Translations under genes and position numbers: made by a program
Source of the DNA: Lepus europaeus
Lineage: Eukaryota; Chordata; Mammalia; Lagomorpha; Leporidae
Length of the DNA stretch: 64,000 nucleotides
Direction: 5' to 3'
Assembly (NCBI RefSeq): GCF_033115175.1
Contig: NC_084834.1
Location: 11,443,294-11,507,293, forward strand
Notes under the pieces: model-generated
What the model was told of the DNA's origin: nothing
Seen by the model: the letters and a program-made list of their open reading frames with translations, nothing else
Database searches by the model: none
Shown: positions 1 through 10,035 of the stretch, piece after piece
Numbering within the stretch: position 1 is the first letter of the stretch
How the letters are laid out: each line of letters begins with the position of its first letter

Positions 1-719
1 GGAAGTTATTATTTTGTGATATCTCATGAAACCCTGCAAGCTAAACCCGTTGAACCTATGGTCTCCATGAGCATGAACAAGTCAGAAAGGAGGGGTCGGG
101 GTTAGAAATCACTTTTCAGGTTGAAGGAACCACAGGGTTGATGGTCACAAGACTTTGGAGCTGGACAGCTTAGAGCCCGCCAGGGTGTTAACAGCAGGCA
201 CCAGAGTTCCAGGCTGAGTCTGCTCCTCATTATTCTTTCTTGCTGGGAGGGTCATTCATTTAGTTCTGCCCTAAAAAGATGAAAACTGGGGTCTCAGGAC
301 ATGGATGGGCAGGGTCGCAGCTGGGGCAGGTGGCAGAGGGAGGATTTGCTATGGCCACAAACAGGGCAGAGACCAAGTAGACACGGGTTGGTGGCGGCCC
401 TGCCACCTCCACCAAGGAGCTCGTGATGGGTGAACCATGGATTTCCAAGCCTGGAAGACTAGCAGAGCTCCAATCGTCACGCAAAAACTGGAGGACTGTC
501 GGCTGCATACCCTCGGGCTATCCAGGCACACACGTTTACCTTACAGAGTGGCCCACCAGTAGCTGGACATGAACACCCCAGCCTGTGCAATGCAGAGTGG
601 CCTACCCCACTCTGGATCCCATTCCTACATGCAGCCGTGGCCTTGGGGGCACACTGCAGACATGAACTGTCTGGGAGAACAAATTTCCCGTGGTAGGAAG
701 TCAAGCTTTCTCGTCCTGA
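1..719. other. Unassigned non-coding sequence
   Basis: No repeat or exon that I can name. Only weak short frames occur on the minus strand, without codon bias or a recognisable product. Confidence 0.4.
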
Positions 720-994
720 TTTTTTAATAATACTTATGTCTTCAATCATCTGAGAGATGGACAGAGACAGACCGTCAGACAGAACTCCTTTCCACTGGTT
801 CACTCTTCACACACCTGCAACAGGCAGGTTTGGGCCAGGTCAGAGTCAGGACCAAACCACTTGAGGCATCGCCTGTTGTTTTCAAGGGTCTGCATTAGCA
901 GGAAGTTATAACCAGAGTGGAGCCAGAAATCGGACCCAGGCCCACACATGGAAGGCGGTGCCTTCACTGCTAGGTCAGTGGCTGCTCCTGCCTT
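720..994 (-). mobile_element. Old, diverged C-SINE
   Basis: The minus-strand layout is visible as TGAGAGATGGACAGAGACAG, then CACTGGTTCACTC, then GCATTAGCAGGAAG, with an old head variant at the right end. It is much more diverged than the other copies and carries indels. Confidence 0.55.
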
Positions 995-1820
995 GACATG
1001 CACAGTGAGCTCCTTAAAGCTGCAGGCTTCCTTTCTCCGTGCTGTGCCCACCCCCTTACCATCGTTCAAGGACAGGAAATAAACAAGTTCAAGTTTACCA
1101 CAACATACCTGCCTCCCAGCCTTCACTCCACTCTGTTGCAGAATGCCAATTTAGTTAGCCTATCCTATTTAAAGCTCTTTTTCAGCTGCTTGTTGTATGA
1201 GCTGTGTTGTTCTAGCCCTTTGGAGCTCTGCATATCTTTGGCACAGGGCAGGCTCCGACATGGCGCCCCAGGTAGGGACAAGGTGTCTTCTCTGTGCCTG
1301 CGGGCAGTGGTCCCAAGCTAGGAGCAGTGAGGGTACTTTCTCAGCCGAGTAGCCAGGCCAATGGCCAGGGAGACCAGAACAAGAAGGTTCAACGCACGGA
1401 CGGGTTTTAAAGACAGCACACGGTAAAACTTCAGCGGAGGTAGGACATTCACAGAATCTCAAAGTGTTTCCTCCCAAGTATTTAGAAGCTCCAGAGGGAA
1501 AAGCAGTGAGTTTATAGCAGAGAATCCCGCGATCGATCAATCTAGACACCACCTAATGTGGCCAACCTCACGTTCCCCTGATCTGATGCTCAGAAGGGTC
1601 CGCCGCCTCCGTGGCATCCTCCCCAACAATGCAAAGCCTCAATCTGATTGTGAGGAAGCCGCCTGCGGAGTACCTGACCAGGACACGTCGGAAGTGTCAG
1701 GGTCAGGAAGACACAGGGAGACTGAGGCACTCACACACGGGGACTGGGGACCCGACCTGTGATGACACACAGATGTTGGTGAAAACACTCCTGAGGTCTA
1801 AGGAAAGGCTGGAGTGGCCT
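995..1820. other. Unassigned non-coding sequence
   Basis: Moderately GC-rich sequence with no identifiable repeat, exon or RNA gene. Confidence 0.4.
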
Positions 1821-2126
1821 CTTTTTAAAAATCTGTTTATTTGAAAGGCACAGTTTCAGAGAGAGAGAGAGAGAATCTTCTGTCTGCTGGTTCACTTCCT
1901 AAATGGCTACAATGGCCAGGGCTGGGCCAGGCCAAAGGCAGAAGCCAGGAGCTTATTCCGGGTCTCCCACATGGGTGCCAGGGGCCCAAGCACTTGGGCC
2001 ATCTGCTGCTGCCTTTCCAGGCTCATTAGTAGGAAGCTGGATAGGAAGTAGAGCAGCCAGGACATTCACATGGGATGCCTGTCTCACAGCAGAGGCTTAC
2101 CCTGCTGCGCCACAGTGCCAGCCCCT
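1821..2126 (-). mobile_element. C-SINE, full length
   Basis: Reads from the A-rich tail (TTTAAAAATCTGTTTATTTGAAAGGCA) through the GA tract and CTGCTGGTTCACTTCC to the head (CCACAGTGCCAGCCCC). Confidence 0.9.
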
Positions 2127-2277
2127 GTGGTTTCTTTAACACAGCACCAGGGCTAATTTCAGAGTTTTGAGAACTGCTCTATGATTATGCAAGATGTTAG
2201 TTATCAATCAGCGAAGCTGGGTGCAGCTTATACAGGAAACTCTCTATACTATTTTAACAGCTTCTCTGTAAATATAA

Positions 2278-2603
2278 TTTTTTAAGGTTTATTTATTGAT
2301 TTGAAAGTCTGAATTACACAGAGAGAGAAGGAGAGGCAGAGAGAGAGGTCTTCCATCCACCGGTTCAGTCTCCAAATGGCTGCAATGGCTGGAGCTGCGC
2401 TGATCCAAAGCCAGGAGCCAGGAGCCTCTTCTGAGTCTCCCGTGCAGGTGCAGGGGCCCAAGTGCTTGGGCCATCCTCTCCTACGTTCCCAGGCCACAGC
2501 AGAGCGCTGGACTGGAAGTAGAGCAGCCAGGACTCAAACCGGCGACCATATGGGATGCCAGCACTGCAGGTGGCGGCTTTACCCGCTACACCACACACAG
2601 GCC
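2278..2603 (-). mobile_element. C-SINE, full length with perfect target-site duplication
   Basis: Flanked by the 14-base direct repeat TCTCTGTAAATATA at 2263-2276 and 2604-2617, the hallmark of L1-driven insertion. Tail at left, head (GCAGGTGGCGGC...CACCACACACAGGC) at right. Confidence 0.95.
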
Positions 2604-3192
2604 TCTCTGTAAATATAAAATTAAAACTCAACAGAACCAATGCCCAAATTCACAGGGGTGGGCCGAGAGGCTGACAAAGGTGAGCCCAGGGGGGTCCCAG
2701 AGCCCTTGCTTCGTGTTTGTCTTTGGGCTTGTACCCTCATTGGCGATTAGCCTTCGACTCCTTCATCAGCCCTGGTGCAGAATGGGCAGTCAAGGCCTGG
2801 TGGACGAACGGAGGAATGTGGTTCTGGTTTCCCTGATGGAAGCAACGTGGCTGCCGCAGTGAGAACGGTCAGAGAAGCTGCAGTTGTTGGTGGGGGCCTG
2901 GGGTGCTGAGCCAGCAGGGCAGGGAGCCGGAGCATGGACGAGCTGAGTTTGGGGTGACTCTGGGGTGTGGTTGTCCCACTAGGCGCTCTCTGGGGTTCTC
3001 AGTGCTGGCGCTCTTGTGAGGGACACTGAAGGGGCAGCTGGAGCCAGCTCCCAAGTCGCTTGAGCTCCTGCTCTCCCAGCAGCTCTGTCCCTTTCGGTAG
3101 GGTTGTTAGTCTTTTTTCTGACTTGATTTGCGGGAGCTCTTGTAAATTCTGGGTGTGCATCCTCCATTAGTTAAATGCAATGCCGTGTTTTC

Positions 3193-3765
3193 TTTATTTT
3201 TAGTTTTCAGATGCTTATTCATTTATTATTAGAGACGAGCTCTTATTCACTGGCTCACTACCCTGATGCCTATTACGGCTGGGGCTGGGCTGGGCCAAAG
3301 TCAGAAGGTGGGAAATCAGTCCAAGCCTCCTATGTGAGCAGCAGGGAGCCAACTACTTTTTTTTTTGACAGGCAGAGTGGACAGCGAGAGAGAGAGACAG
3401 AGAGAAAGGTCTTCCTTTTGCCATTGTTTCACCCTCCAATGGCCGCCGCGGCCGGTGCGCTGCAGCCGGCGCACCATGCTGTTCCGAAGGCAGGAGCTAG
3501 GTGCTTCTCCTGGTCTCCCATGGGGTGCAGGGCCCAAGCACTTGGGCCATCCTCCACTGCCTTCCTGGGCCACAGCAGAGAGCTGGACTGAAAGAGGGGC
3601 AACCGAGGAGCCAACTACTTGACCCATCAATACTGCCTCCCAGGGACTGCGTTAGCAAGAGGCTGGAGGGAGGAGCTGGAGCCAGGTGCAGAACCCACGT
3701 TCTCCAATATGGGATGCAGACATCTTAATCGGCATGTTAACCACAAGATTAAATGCCTGCCATGC
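3193..3765 (-). mobile_element. Old C-SINE split by a younger C-SINE
   Basis: The left part (3193-3358) has the tail side and body (CTGGCTCACTACCCTGATGC, GGCTGGGCTGGGCC). The right part (3621-3765) resumes with the head side (GGGATGCAGACATCTTAA...CCTGCC). The gap is filled by the nested element at 3359-3606. Confidence 0.7.
3359..3606 (-). mobile_element. Younger C-SINE nested in an older one, head-truncated
   Basis: Begins TTTTTTTTGACAGGCAGAGTGGACAG and ends inside the body at GAAAGAGGGGCAACCGA, so the 5' head is missing. Perfect 14-base duplication GGAGCCAACTACTT at 3345-3358 and 3607-3620. Confidence 0.95.
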
Positions 3766-3789
3766 AATGCCACACTTTATATCTGAAGT

Positions 3790-4104
3790 CTCTTATTTTT
3801 ATTTATTTGACAGAGTTAGATAGTGAGAGAGAGAGCGACAGAGAGAAAGATCTTCCTTCCGTTGGTTCACCCCCAAATGGCCACCATGGCCAGAACTATG
3901 CCAATCCAAAGCCAGGAGCCAGGTGCTTCCTCCTGGTCTCCCATGCGGATGTAGGGCCCAAGCACTTGGGCCATCCTCCACTGCCTTCCCGGGCCACAAC
4001 AGAGAGCTGGACTAGAAGAGGAGCAACCGGGACAGAACCGGCGCCCATATGGGATGCTGGTGCCGTAGGCAGAGGATTAACCAAGTGAGCCATGGCACCG
4101 GCCC
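3790..4104 (-). mobile_element. C-SINE, young subfamily
   Basis: Tail TTATTTTTATTTATTTGACAGAGTTAGATAGTGAGAG, body with GGTTCACCCCCAAATGGCC, head GAGCCATGGCACCGGCCCC. The GACAGAGTTAGA tail junction marks the younger type. Confidence 0.9.
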
Positions 4105-4135
4105 CTCTTGTTGTTTTATTTTAAATACAGGCTAG

Positions 4136-4441
4136 GGACTGGGTTGTGGCACAGGCGGTCAGGCTGCCATTTGCAATGCCAGTATCTCAGATCAAGTGCA
4201 ATTTGAGTCCTAGCTGCTCTGCTTCCAATCCAGTTTCCTGCTAATGCACCTGGGAAAGAAGAGGAAAATAGTTCAAGAACCTGGGTCCCTGCCACTTGTA
4301 TGGGAGACCCAGCTAGCACTCCAGACTCCTGGCTTTGACCTGGCCCAGCCCTAGCCATTGCAATCACTGGATGGAAGATCTTGATATCTTGATATCTCTC
4401 ACACATACACTCTGCCTTTCAAATAAACAAATACATTTTTA
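4136..4441 (+). mobile_element. C-SINE, + orientation
   Basis: Head GGGACTGGGTTGTGGCACAGG at left, CTCTGCCTTTCAAATAAACAAATA at right. It abuts the next minus-strand copy tail to tail. Confidence 0.85.
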
Positions 4442-4810
4442 AAAAAGATGTATTTATTTATTTGAAATAGTTACACAGAAAGAGAAGGAGAAGCAGAGAG
4501 AGAGAGAGACAGAGACAGAGAGAGAGAGGAAGAGAGGGAGGGAGGGAGAGGTCTTCCATCTGCTGGTTCACTCCCCAGTTGGCTGCAGCAGCCGGAGCTG
4601 TGCTGATCCGAAGCCAGGAGCCAGGAGCTTCTTGTGGGTCTCCCATGTGGGTGCAGGGGCCCAAGCACTTGGGTCATCTTCTACTGCTTTCCCAGGCCAT
4701 AGCAGAGAGCTGGATCGGAAGAGGAGCAGACGGGACTAGAACTGGCATCCATATGGGATGCCGGCACTTCAGGCCAGGGCGTTAACCCACTGCGCCACAG
4801 TGCTGGCCCC
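4442..4810 (-). mobile_element. C-SINE with expanded GA/GGGA tract
   Basis: Full length from AAGATGTATTTATTTATTTGAA to CGCCACAGTGCTGGCCCC. The purine tract after the tail (about 4490-4550) is longer than usual. Confidence 0.9.
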
Positions 4811-4856
4811 AAGTGCATATATATGTAAACAAAGGCAAAAGGATCTATTAGTGATT

Positions 4857-4898
4857 ATTTTTTAAAGATTTATTGATTTGACAGTTATACACACACAC

Positions 4899-4931
<33 letters not shown>

Positions 4932-5160
4932 TCTTCCATCTGCTGGTTCACTCCCCAGATGACTGCAACAGCCAGGGCTGAGCCAGGCCAAAGCCAGGAG
5001 CCGGAACCTTCATCCAGGTCTCCCATGTGGGTGCAGAGGTCCAGATACCTGCTGCTTTCCCAGGCCATCAGTCGGGAGCTGAATCGGAAGTGGAGCAGCC
5101 GGGACGTGAACTGGCCCCCACATGGGATGCCCACATCCCTGCTGCACCGCAGGGCCAGCT
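4857..5160 (-). mobile_element. C-SINE, full length
   Basis: Tail TTTTTTAAAGATTTATTGATTTGACAGTTA, then an (AC)n and (GA)n tract, and head CTGCACCGCAGGGCCAGCTCCC. Confidence 0.88.
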
Positions 5161-5394
5161 CCCAGACGGAGATTCCTCACTCCTGTACGTTCGTCCCACA
5201 GGGCAGCAGGGTTCAGTCTGGAAGTGTTTAGAGCAGTCTTCCAGCAGTACAGCCCCGAGTACAAAGGCACGCTGGCCTGTATGACAGGGACAGCATGCTA
5301 ACAACATGCCAACAACATGCCTCGACACGTGTCAGCGCAGCCAGGGAGCTCTCCAATCTCGTGACAGCGGCTTAGCAGCATGAACTTTCTGGGC
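5161..5394. other. Unassigned sequence with short ACAACATGC repeats
   Basis: A few imperfect copies of CTAACAACATGCC occur at about 5295-5320. Nothing else is identifiable. Confidence 0.35.
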
Positions 5395-5505
5395 GCTCCC
5401 ATCAATCATCCACTCACTTAACAATGGTTATTGAGTGCCTGTCCTCTGTGGCACTGGGTACGGAAATGCAGTGAGGAAGTAAACAAATAAAAATCTCGAC
5501 CATCC
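5395..5505 (-). mobile_element. L2 LINE 3' fragment, antisense
   Basis: The stretch CATCCACTCACTTAACAATGGTTATTGAGTGCCTGTCCTCTGTGGCACTGGGTACGG resembles the antisense end of L2 (TTTATTGAGCGCCTACTATGTGCCAGGCACTG in the family), with old divergence. Confidence 0.6.
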
Positions 5506-6099
5506 GGTGGGAACTAATTTCCTGGTTGCAATAGGGGAACTAACCCCATGGATCCTAGGCAGAGAGCTACTGCATGGGATATGATGATGGGGAGGCCAGC
5601 ATATGTCATGAAATGATAAGCTGTAAGAGATGGGATAGTCTCATTAGATAGAGTCTGGTCAGCCGCAGGTTGCAATGCTGCCTCCTGTCTTAGACCAGAG
5701 TGGAGAGAACTGGGCGGCAATGCAGGATCTCACCACCCCAGGCAGGTCCATGGAGTCCCAGCTGGCAGAGAGGGGCTGGAGCCCTGCGGGCAGGCCCAAG
5801 CTCCCAATGCAGTCACCCAGGAGGGTTCTGGTAGGTGCGATGCCCCTCGGGGAGCCGTGGCATCATTTGTTTATGATTCAAGGCCTGTGGACTCTATTAA
5901 AATTAGTAGGCAGTCTGGTGACCCAAGGTGACAGTCTCTTATCAAAGTGGCGTTTTCTTGGGGAGCCCAAGTCTGGGAGAAAAAAGGCTTTCTCAGGGGC
6001 CTCTACCAAGACAAAGATGAGTTGCCATCAGGGAACACACAGCCTGCTTGAGAAGGCAAGACCGGTTCAGGCAGAACTTTCTATCCAGCACGGATATGT
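5506..6099. other. Unassigned non-coding sequence
   Basis: No repeat or exon recognised. A 168-codon frame on the + strand has no family resemblance. Confidence 0.35.
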
Positions 6100-6340
6100 G
6101 CCATGGCTTGAATGTGTCCTCCAGGGTTCGCCTGCTGGCAACCTAATCCCCAGTGCAAAGTTGGGAGGTCGGGCCCAGTAAGAGAGAATCAGGGCATGAG
6201 ATCAGTACCCCAGGAGTGTCTTTCTTGCAACAGCGAGCTCTTTGCTTGCTCATGCTCTCTCACCCCACTCTCGTCTTCTGCCACGGGATCACATATAGTT
6301 GAGGTCTTTGCCTGACGTGGGCACCTTGAGCCATGAGAAA
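6100..6340 (+). mobile_element. MaLR-type LTR fragment (MST/THE1-like)
   Basis: CCATGGCTTGAATGTGTCCTCC followed by CCTAATCCCCAGTGCAAAGTTGGGAGGT and later GCTCTCTCACC and GCCACGGGATC follow the order of a MaLR LTR on the + strand. The 3' part is lost. Confidence 0.6.
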
Positions 6341-6342
6341 TA

Positions 6343-6355
6343 CCCCCCCCCCCCC
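6343..6355. repeat. Poly(C) run of 13
   Basis: Uninterrupted C run directly 3' of the MaLR fragment. Confidence 0.95.
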
Positions 6356-6724
6356 GCTTGATAAATGCCCCAGTGTGTGGTGGTGCGGTGCACTGACACG
6401 AAACAAGGCAAGACAACACGCCAGCGTGAGAGTTTTCAGTCCAGAGCACCACCTGAGGAAAGGTGGAAGATGGAGTTGGGCATGAGGTGGGCCCCGGAGG
6501 AGGAGTCGGGCTCCATAGCACAGTGGAGCAGAAGCCCAGGGCAGGCGGTGGCAGGGGCCCCAGACATGGGGACCTGGGCCGGAGGAGTCCCAGGGGCAGG
6601 GCAGCCGAAGGAAGCCTGTTTGTTGGGGAACATTCCCTCACACACAGGAGACTAGGACCTGGAGAGAGGCCCCACAGAGCGCTCGCTCCTGAACGGAGCT
6701 GGTCAGACACTGTCTGGGAGGCCC

Positions 6725-7050
6725 ATGTCCCACAGCACAGTGCCTGGGTTTGTGCCTTGGTTCCACTTCTGATTCAGCTCGCACCCAATACACCTGGGAA
6801 GCTGCAGATCCTAGTTCAGTATGTGGGCCCCTGCCACCCACCTGGGAGACTCTGATAGACTTCCTGGCTCCTGGCTTCAACCTGGCCCAGTTAAGTGATT
6901 GTGTCCTCCACAGCTTTCCATCTTTGTGGGAATATGGGAAGTGAACCAGCAGATGCAAGTTCTCGGTCTCACCCTGTCTCTCTGCTTTTCAAATACATGA
7001 GAATAAATAAATAAAAGGTTTTTTTTAAAAAAAAATTTTAAAAAAGAGAT
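6725..7050 (+). mobile_element. Old C-SINE with A-rich tail
   Basis: CCCACAGCACAGTGCCTGGG starts the diverged head; the body includes CACCTGGGAAGC and ACCTGGCCCAG; ends CTGCTTTTCAAATACATGAGAATAAATAAATAAAAGG with a long A/T tail. Confidence 0.75.
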
Positions 7051-7346
7051 GGTCAGAGGCAAGCCTCATGTGAGCACCTGTAAGTTGCTTGGCAATCAGC
7101 ACAGAAAATCCCCACAACACTTCTCATTAGAAGTCGCTCCCTGCTATGTCCATGAAGAAATCCTTGTGCTGCAGGTGCAAATGGCCTTGGCCCCAGGCCA
7201 GCCTGTCATCCTCTATCAAACAGCTGTCTGTCCCACAGGGTGGCCTGGGGAGGTCCCTGATGCCCTGGAAGGGACTTTGAAAGTGAGATGCACAGAGGCT
7301 GGGCAATGACAGCACACTCAGCAGTCTGCAGGTGCTCAGTCATCTA

Positions 7347-7448
7347 AACACACACACACACACGCACACGCACACGCAAACACGCACACGCAAACATGCA
7401 CACACACGCAAACACACACACGCACACACGCAAACACACACATACACG
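7347..7448. repeat. Interrupted (CA)n microsatellite with CGCA variants
   Basis: About 100 bases of CA dinucleotides, with periodic CGCACACGCAAACA interruptions. Confidence 0.97.
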
Positions 7449-7529
7449 CCACCACAGTGCTCTGAGGTGGACAGGACATCCTGCAGAGCATAACAGGAAA
7501 GAGCGACGGCCAACTCGTCACGGCCCAGC

Positions 7530-7665
7530 CATGGACTTTGGACCTCATCCTCTCCATGCCTGTTTCCTTGTCTGAAAATGGCGGTAATCACCCTGTACCT
7601 CCACCAGTATTTGTGAGGTTGAAAAGGGATGACAGCGATAAGGGGCATAGAGGAGCAGAGAGCAA
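7530..7665 (+). mobile_element. MIR SINE fragment
   Basis: CTCTCCATGCCTGTTTCCTTGTCTGAAAATGGCGGTAATCACC...TTGTGAGGTTGAAAAGGGATGA matches the MIR core and right arm (CCTCAGTTTCCTCATCTGTAAAATGGG in the family). Confidence 0.75.
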
Positions 7666-7704
7666 GGTCCCAGCTGAGAGGTTAATGTCAGCCCATTCCA
7701 TGAG

Positions 7705-7985
7705 CTCACTCTGTTTTTTGCTTCCATCTCCAAGTTCATTCCCCAAATGGACACAACAGCCAGGGCTGGGCGGGCCAGGGTAAAGCCAGAAGGCAGGAAC
7801 TCCATCAAGGTCTCCCACATGGATGGCAGGTGCTCAAGCACCTGGGCCATCCTCTGCTTCTTTCCCAGGCACATTAGCAGGGAGCTAGATTGGAAGTGGA
7901 ACAGCCTGGACTTGAACCAGCACCCACCTGGGATGCTGGTACTGCAGGCGGCGGCTTGACCCTCTGCACCACAGCGCCACCCCTG
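7705..7985 (-). mobile_element. C-SINE lacking most of the 3' tail
   Basis: Starts in the body (TTCATTCCCCAAATGGACACAACAGCC) and runs to the head (CACCACAGCGCCACCCC). The A-rich tail side is missing or degraded. Confidence 0.82.
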
Positions 7986-8769
7986 CCCTTTCCCACCTCC
8001 CAGGTCTTACATGACTTCCCCAGTGAAGAACAAGAACCTGGCTTTCCCCCTGGCCTGATCTTTATGCCTTGACTGGTGTCCACGAGTGCTCTTGACCCAC
8101 AGGTCAAGCCTCTCACGGCTCCCAGTGTACTTGGCCGACAGTGGTTTTGGGGCTAATGACTCAGCTGCCTTCAGTCCTCCCCTGGGCAGTGCCACAGCCA
8201 TCAGCCCTCAAACCGAGAATGCCCAAGGCACAGAGCCACTGGAGGCCCCAGTCAGGTGCACGGGGCCAGGGGCTGTGAGAGGAACATCAAGGGGCTGACA
8301 TGGTCGGATGTGAGAGTGGGGGACCTGCGCAGGCCCTGAAGCGGGGAGCCCTGGCTGCCTGCAAGGAGAACCAGCCTTTAGGACTCGCTGCAAACGCCCT
8401 TCTCTGAGCAACACCAAGAAGACGCGGAACCAGGACAAGAGAGCACAGGAAGCTTCACCAAGGTCACGGGCTGCCAGCAGTAGGCCCATGAGTCTGACCC
8501 AGAGCCCCTCAGCCGTGACCTTGTTAATCCCACTGAGAAATGGGTCCAGCAGCCGCACTTGGAGAGCAGACAAGCGCAGAAGTCAGCTCTTATTCAGGAA
8601 GAGCCAGCCCCTCGCCATACCTGGGGTTCCCCAGCTGTAGAACTGCCCCTCTCCTCCTGACCAGCTCTTGGAGATGTTGAATGGCTGAGTGACGGTGCTA
8701 AAGGTGGCATCCGCGCTGTCCCTGAGATCCCCTGATCCAACCCCAAACCTCTCACTGCCTCCACCTGTA
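7986..8769. other. Unassigned sequence, possible MIR remnant near 8460-8530
   Basis: AAGGTCACGGGCTGCCAGCAGTAGGCCCATGAGTCTGACCCAGAGCCC resembles an antisense MIR segment; the rest is unassigned. A TGACTCAGC (AP-1/MARE-like) word lies at 8157-8165. Confidence 0.4.
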
Positions 8770-8905
8770 CCCACTCTGTCCATTGTGCTCAGTGCCCCAG
8801 TGGGTCCCTCCTGCTCCCAGCCCACCAGCTGCCATGCCCTTCCAGGCCTCAGTGCCTTTGCACACATGTCCCTCTCCAAGCCTTCCCTGGTCCTCACTCT
8901 GTAAG
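8770..8905 (+). mobile_element. L2 LINE fragment
   Basis: CCAGCTGCCATGCCCTTCCAGG, GCCTTTGCACACATGTCCC and CCAAGCCTTCCCTGGTCCTCACTCTG resemble the L2 3' region in sense direction. Confidence 0.5.
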
Positions 8906-9509
8906 ATCACCACACTCTCTCAGTTGTACTTCGGAGGCGGGGCTTAATTTGTAATGGTGACCGAGTGATGTCAGGGAGAGGCCAATGCCACTGAAAAAAA
9001 AAATGTATTATCTACAGTTTGCAAGAGAAGATGGCACCCAGGCCACATGGGGAAGCTGCTGGGCCCATCAGGAGGCAAGAGGAGCCCTGGGAAAACATGA
9101 CCCAGGACCCCGACTGTGCTTTCCTAGGGGAGGAGAGAGGGGGGCGGTCAAGCCACTGAGCAGATTCAGAACTGGATAGACGATGGAAAAATTCCGGTGG
9201 GCTCTGGACCGCAGGGGCGGGCCTTCATTGCCTGGTACACAGCTCCGGCATGATTTTGGACAGCAGGCTTGGTGCTTGAGAGTAGTTAGAGGAAGGGCTG
9301 GGGAGGAACTGGCTGGTTTGCCTGTGGAAGGCATGCTCCCAGGGCAAGTTGGAATTAGCCAGCCCAGGGAGGGACGGTGTCTCCAGACCAGCAACACTCC
9401 CAACTTGCTAAACCATAATAAAATAGATAAAAACCCAATAAATTCACACTTGCCCTTACCCCGGTCTCAGTACATGGTGGGAAATTTTGTTCTGGTTGGT
9501 TTTAATGTG
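8906..9509. other. Unassigned non-coding sequence
   Basis: No repeat or exon recognised. Confidence 0.35.
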
Positions 9510-9740
9510 TGTGTTTTAAAATTTGTTAGAAGAGAGAGAGAAACAGCTCCTGTCCACTGGGTCACTCCCTAAATGCCCACAACAGCTGGGGCTGGGCTGA
9601 GCTGAAGCCAGGAGAGAACTTAATCCAGGTCTCCCTCCCGGGAAGCTGGACTCAGGAGTCAGAGCCGGGAATGAAACTCGATCAGTCTACGTGGGACGTG
9701 GACCTCCTGCTGCCCGTTAGGTTTCACACCTGCTCCTTGG
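9510..9740 (-). mobile_element. Old C-SINE variant, internally shortened
   Basis: AGAAGAGAGAGAGAAACAGCTCC, CACTGGGTCACTCCCTAAATGCCC, GGGCTGGGCTGAGCTGAAGCCAGGAG and a late-head variant are present. The stretch around the central CTTGGGCCATC is absent. Confidence 0.65.
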
Positions 9741-9867
9741 TGGTGGGTTTGACACAGACTCCCCTCCTTGGCTGCGAGCTGATCAGAGACCAAGCCTGCA
9801 TTTTGTAGGTCCTTGTATCCTTGATGTCTGGCGAGTGCCCGCCTCCCACCTGCATTTGTTCGGGGAT

Positions 9868-10035
9868 TCCTAGGCCTGACTGCTCATTTGAATCACCTGG
9901 GCAGCGTTCTGATGCTTGCCCCTTAGCCTCTGGAGAGGCCGAAGTCACTCATCAGGGGTGGGGCCTGCCGTGGGTATTTTTCAGAATGCTCTCGGGGTCT
10001 AATGTGCAGCCAGGTGGAAAGCCACTGGTTTAGAG
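9868..10035 (+). mobile_element. MER5-type hAT (Charlie) DNA transposon fragment
   Basis: CTGCTCATTTGAATCACCTGGGCAGC, then a long middle, then TTTTTCAGAATGCTCTCGGGG and AATGTGCAGCCAGGTGGAAAGCCACTGGTTT follow the MER5 layout (GAATCACCTGGG near one end, GAGAACCACTGG at the other). Confidence 0.7.

Noticed and set aside
7347..7557. Cysteine/valine-rich frames on the minus strand
   Set aside because: These are translations of the (CA)n microsatellite.
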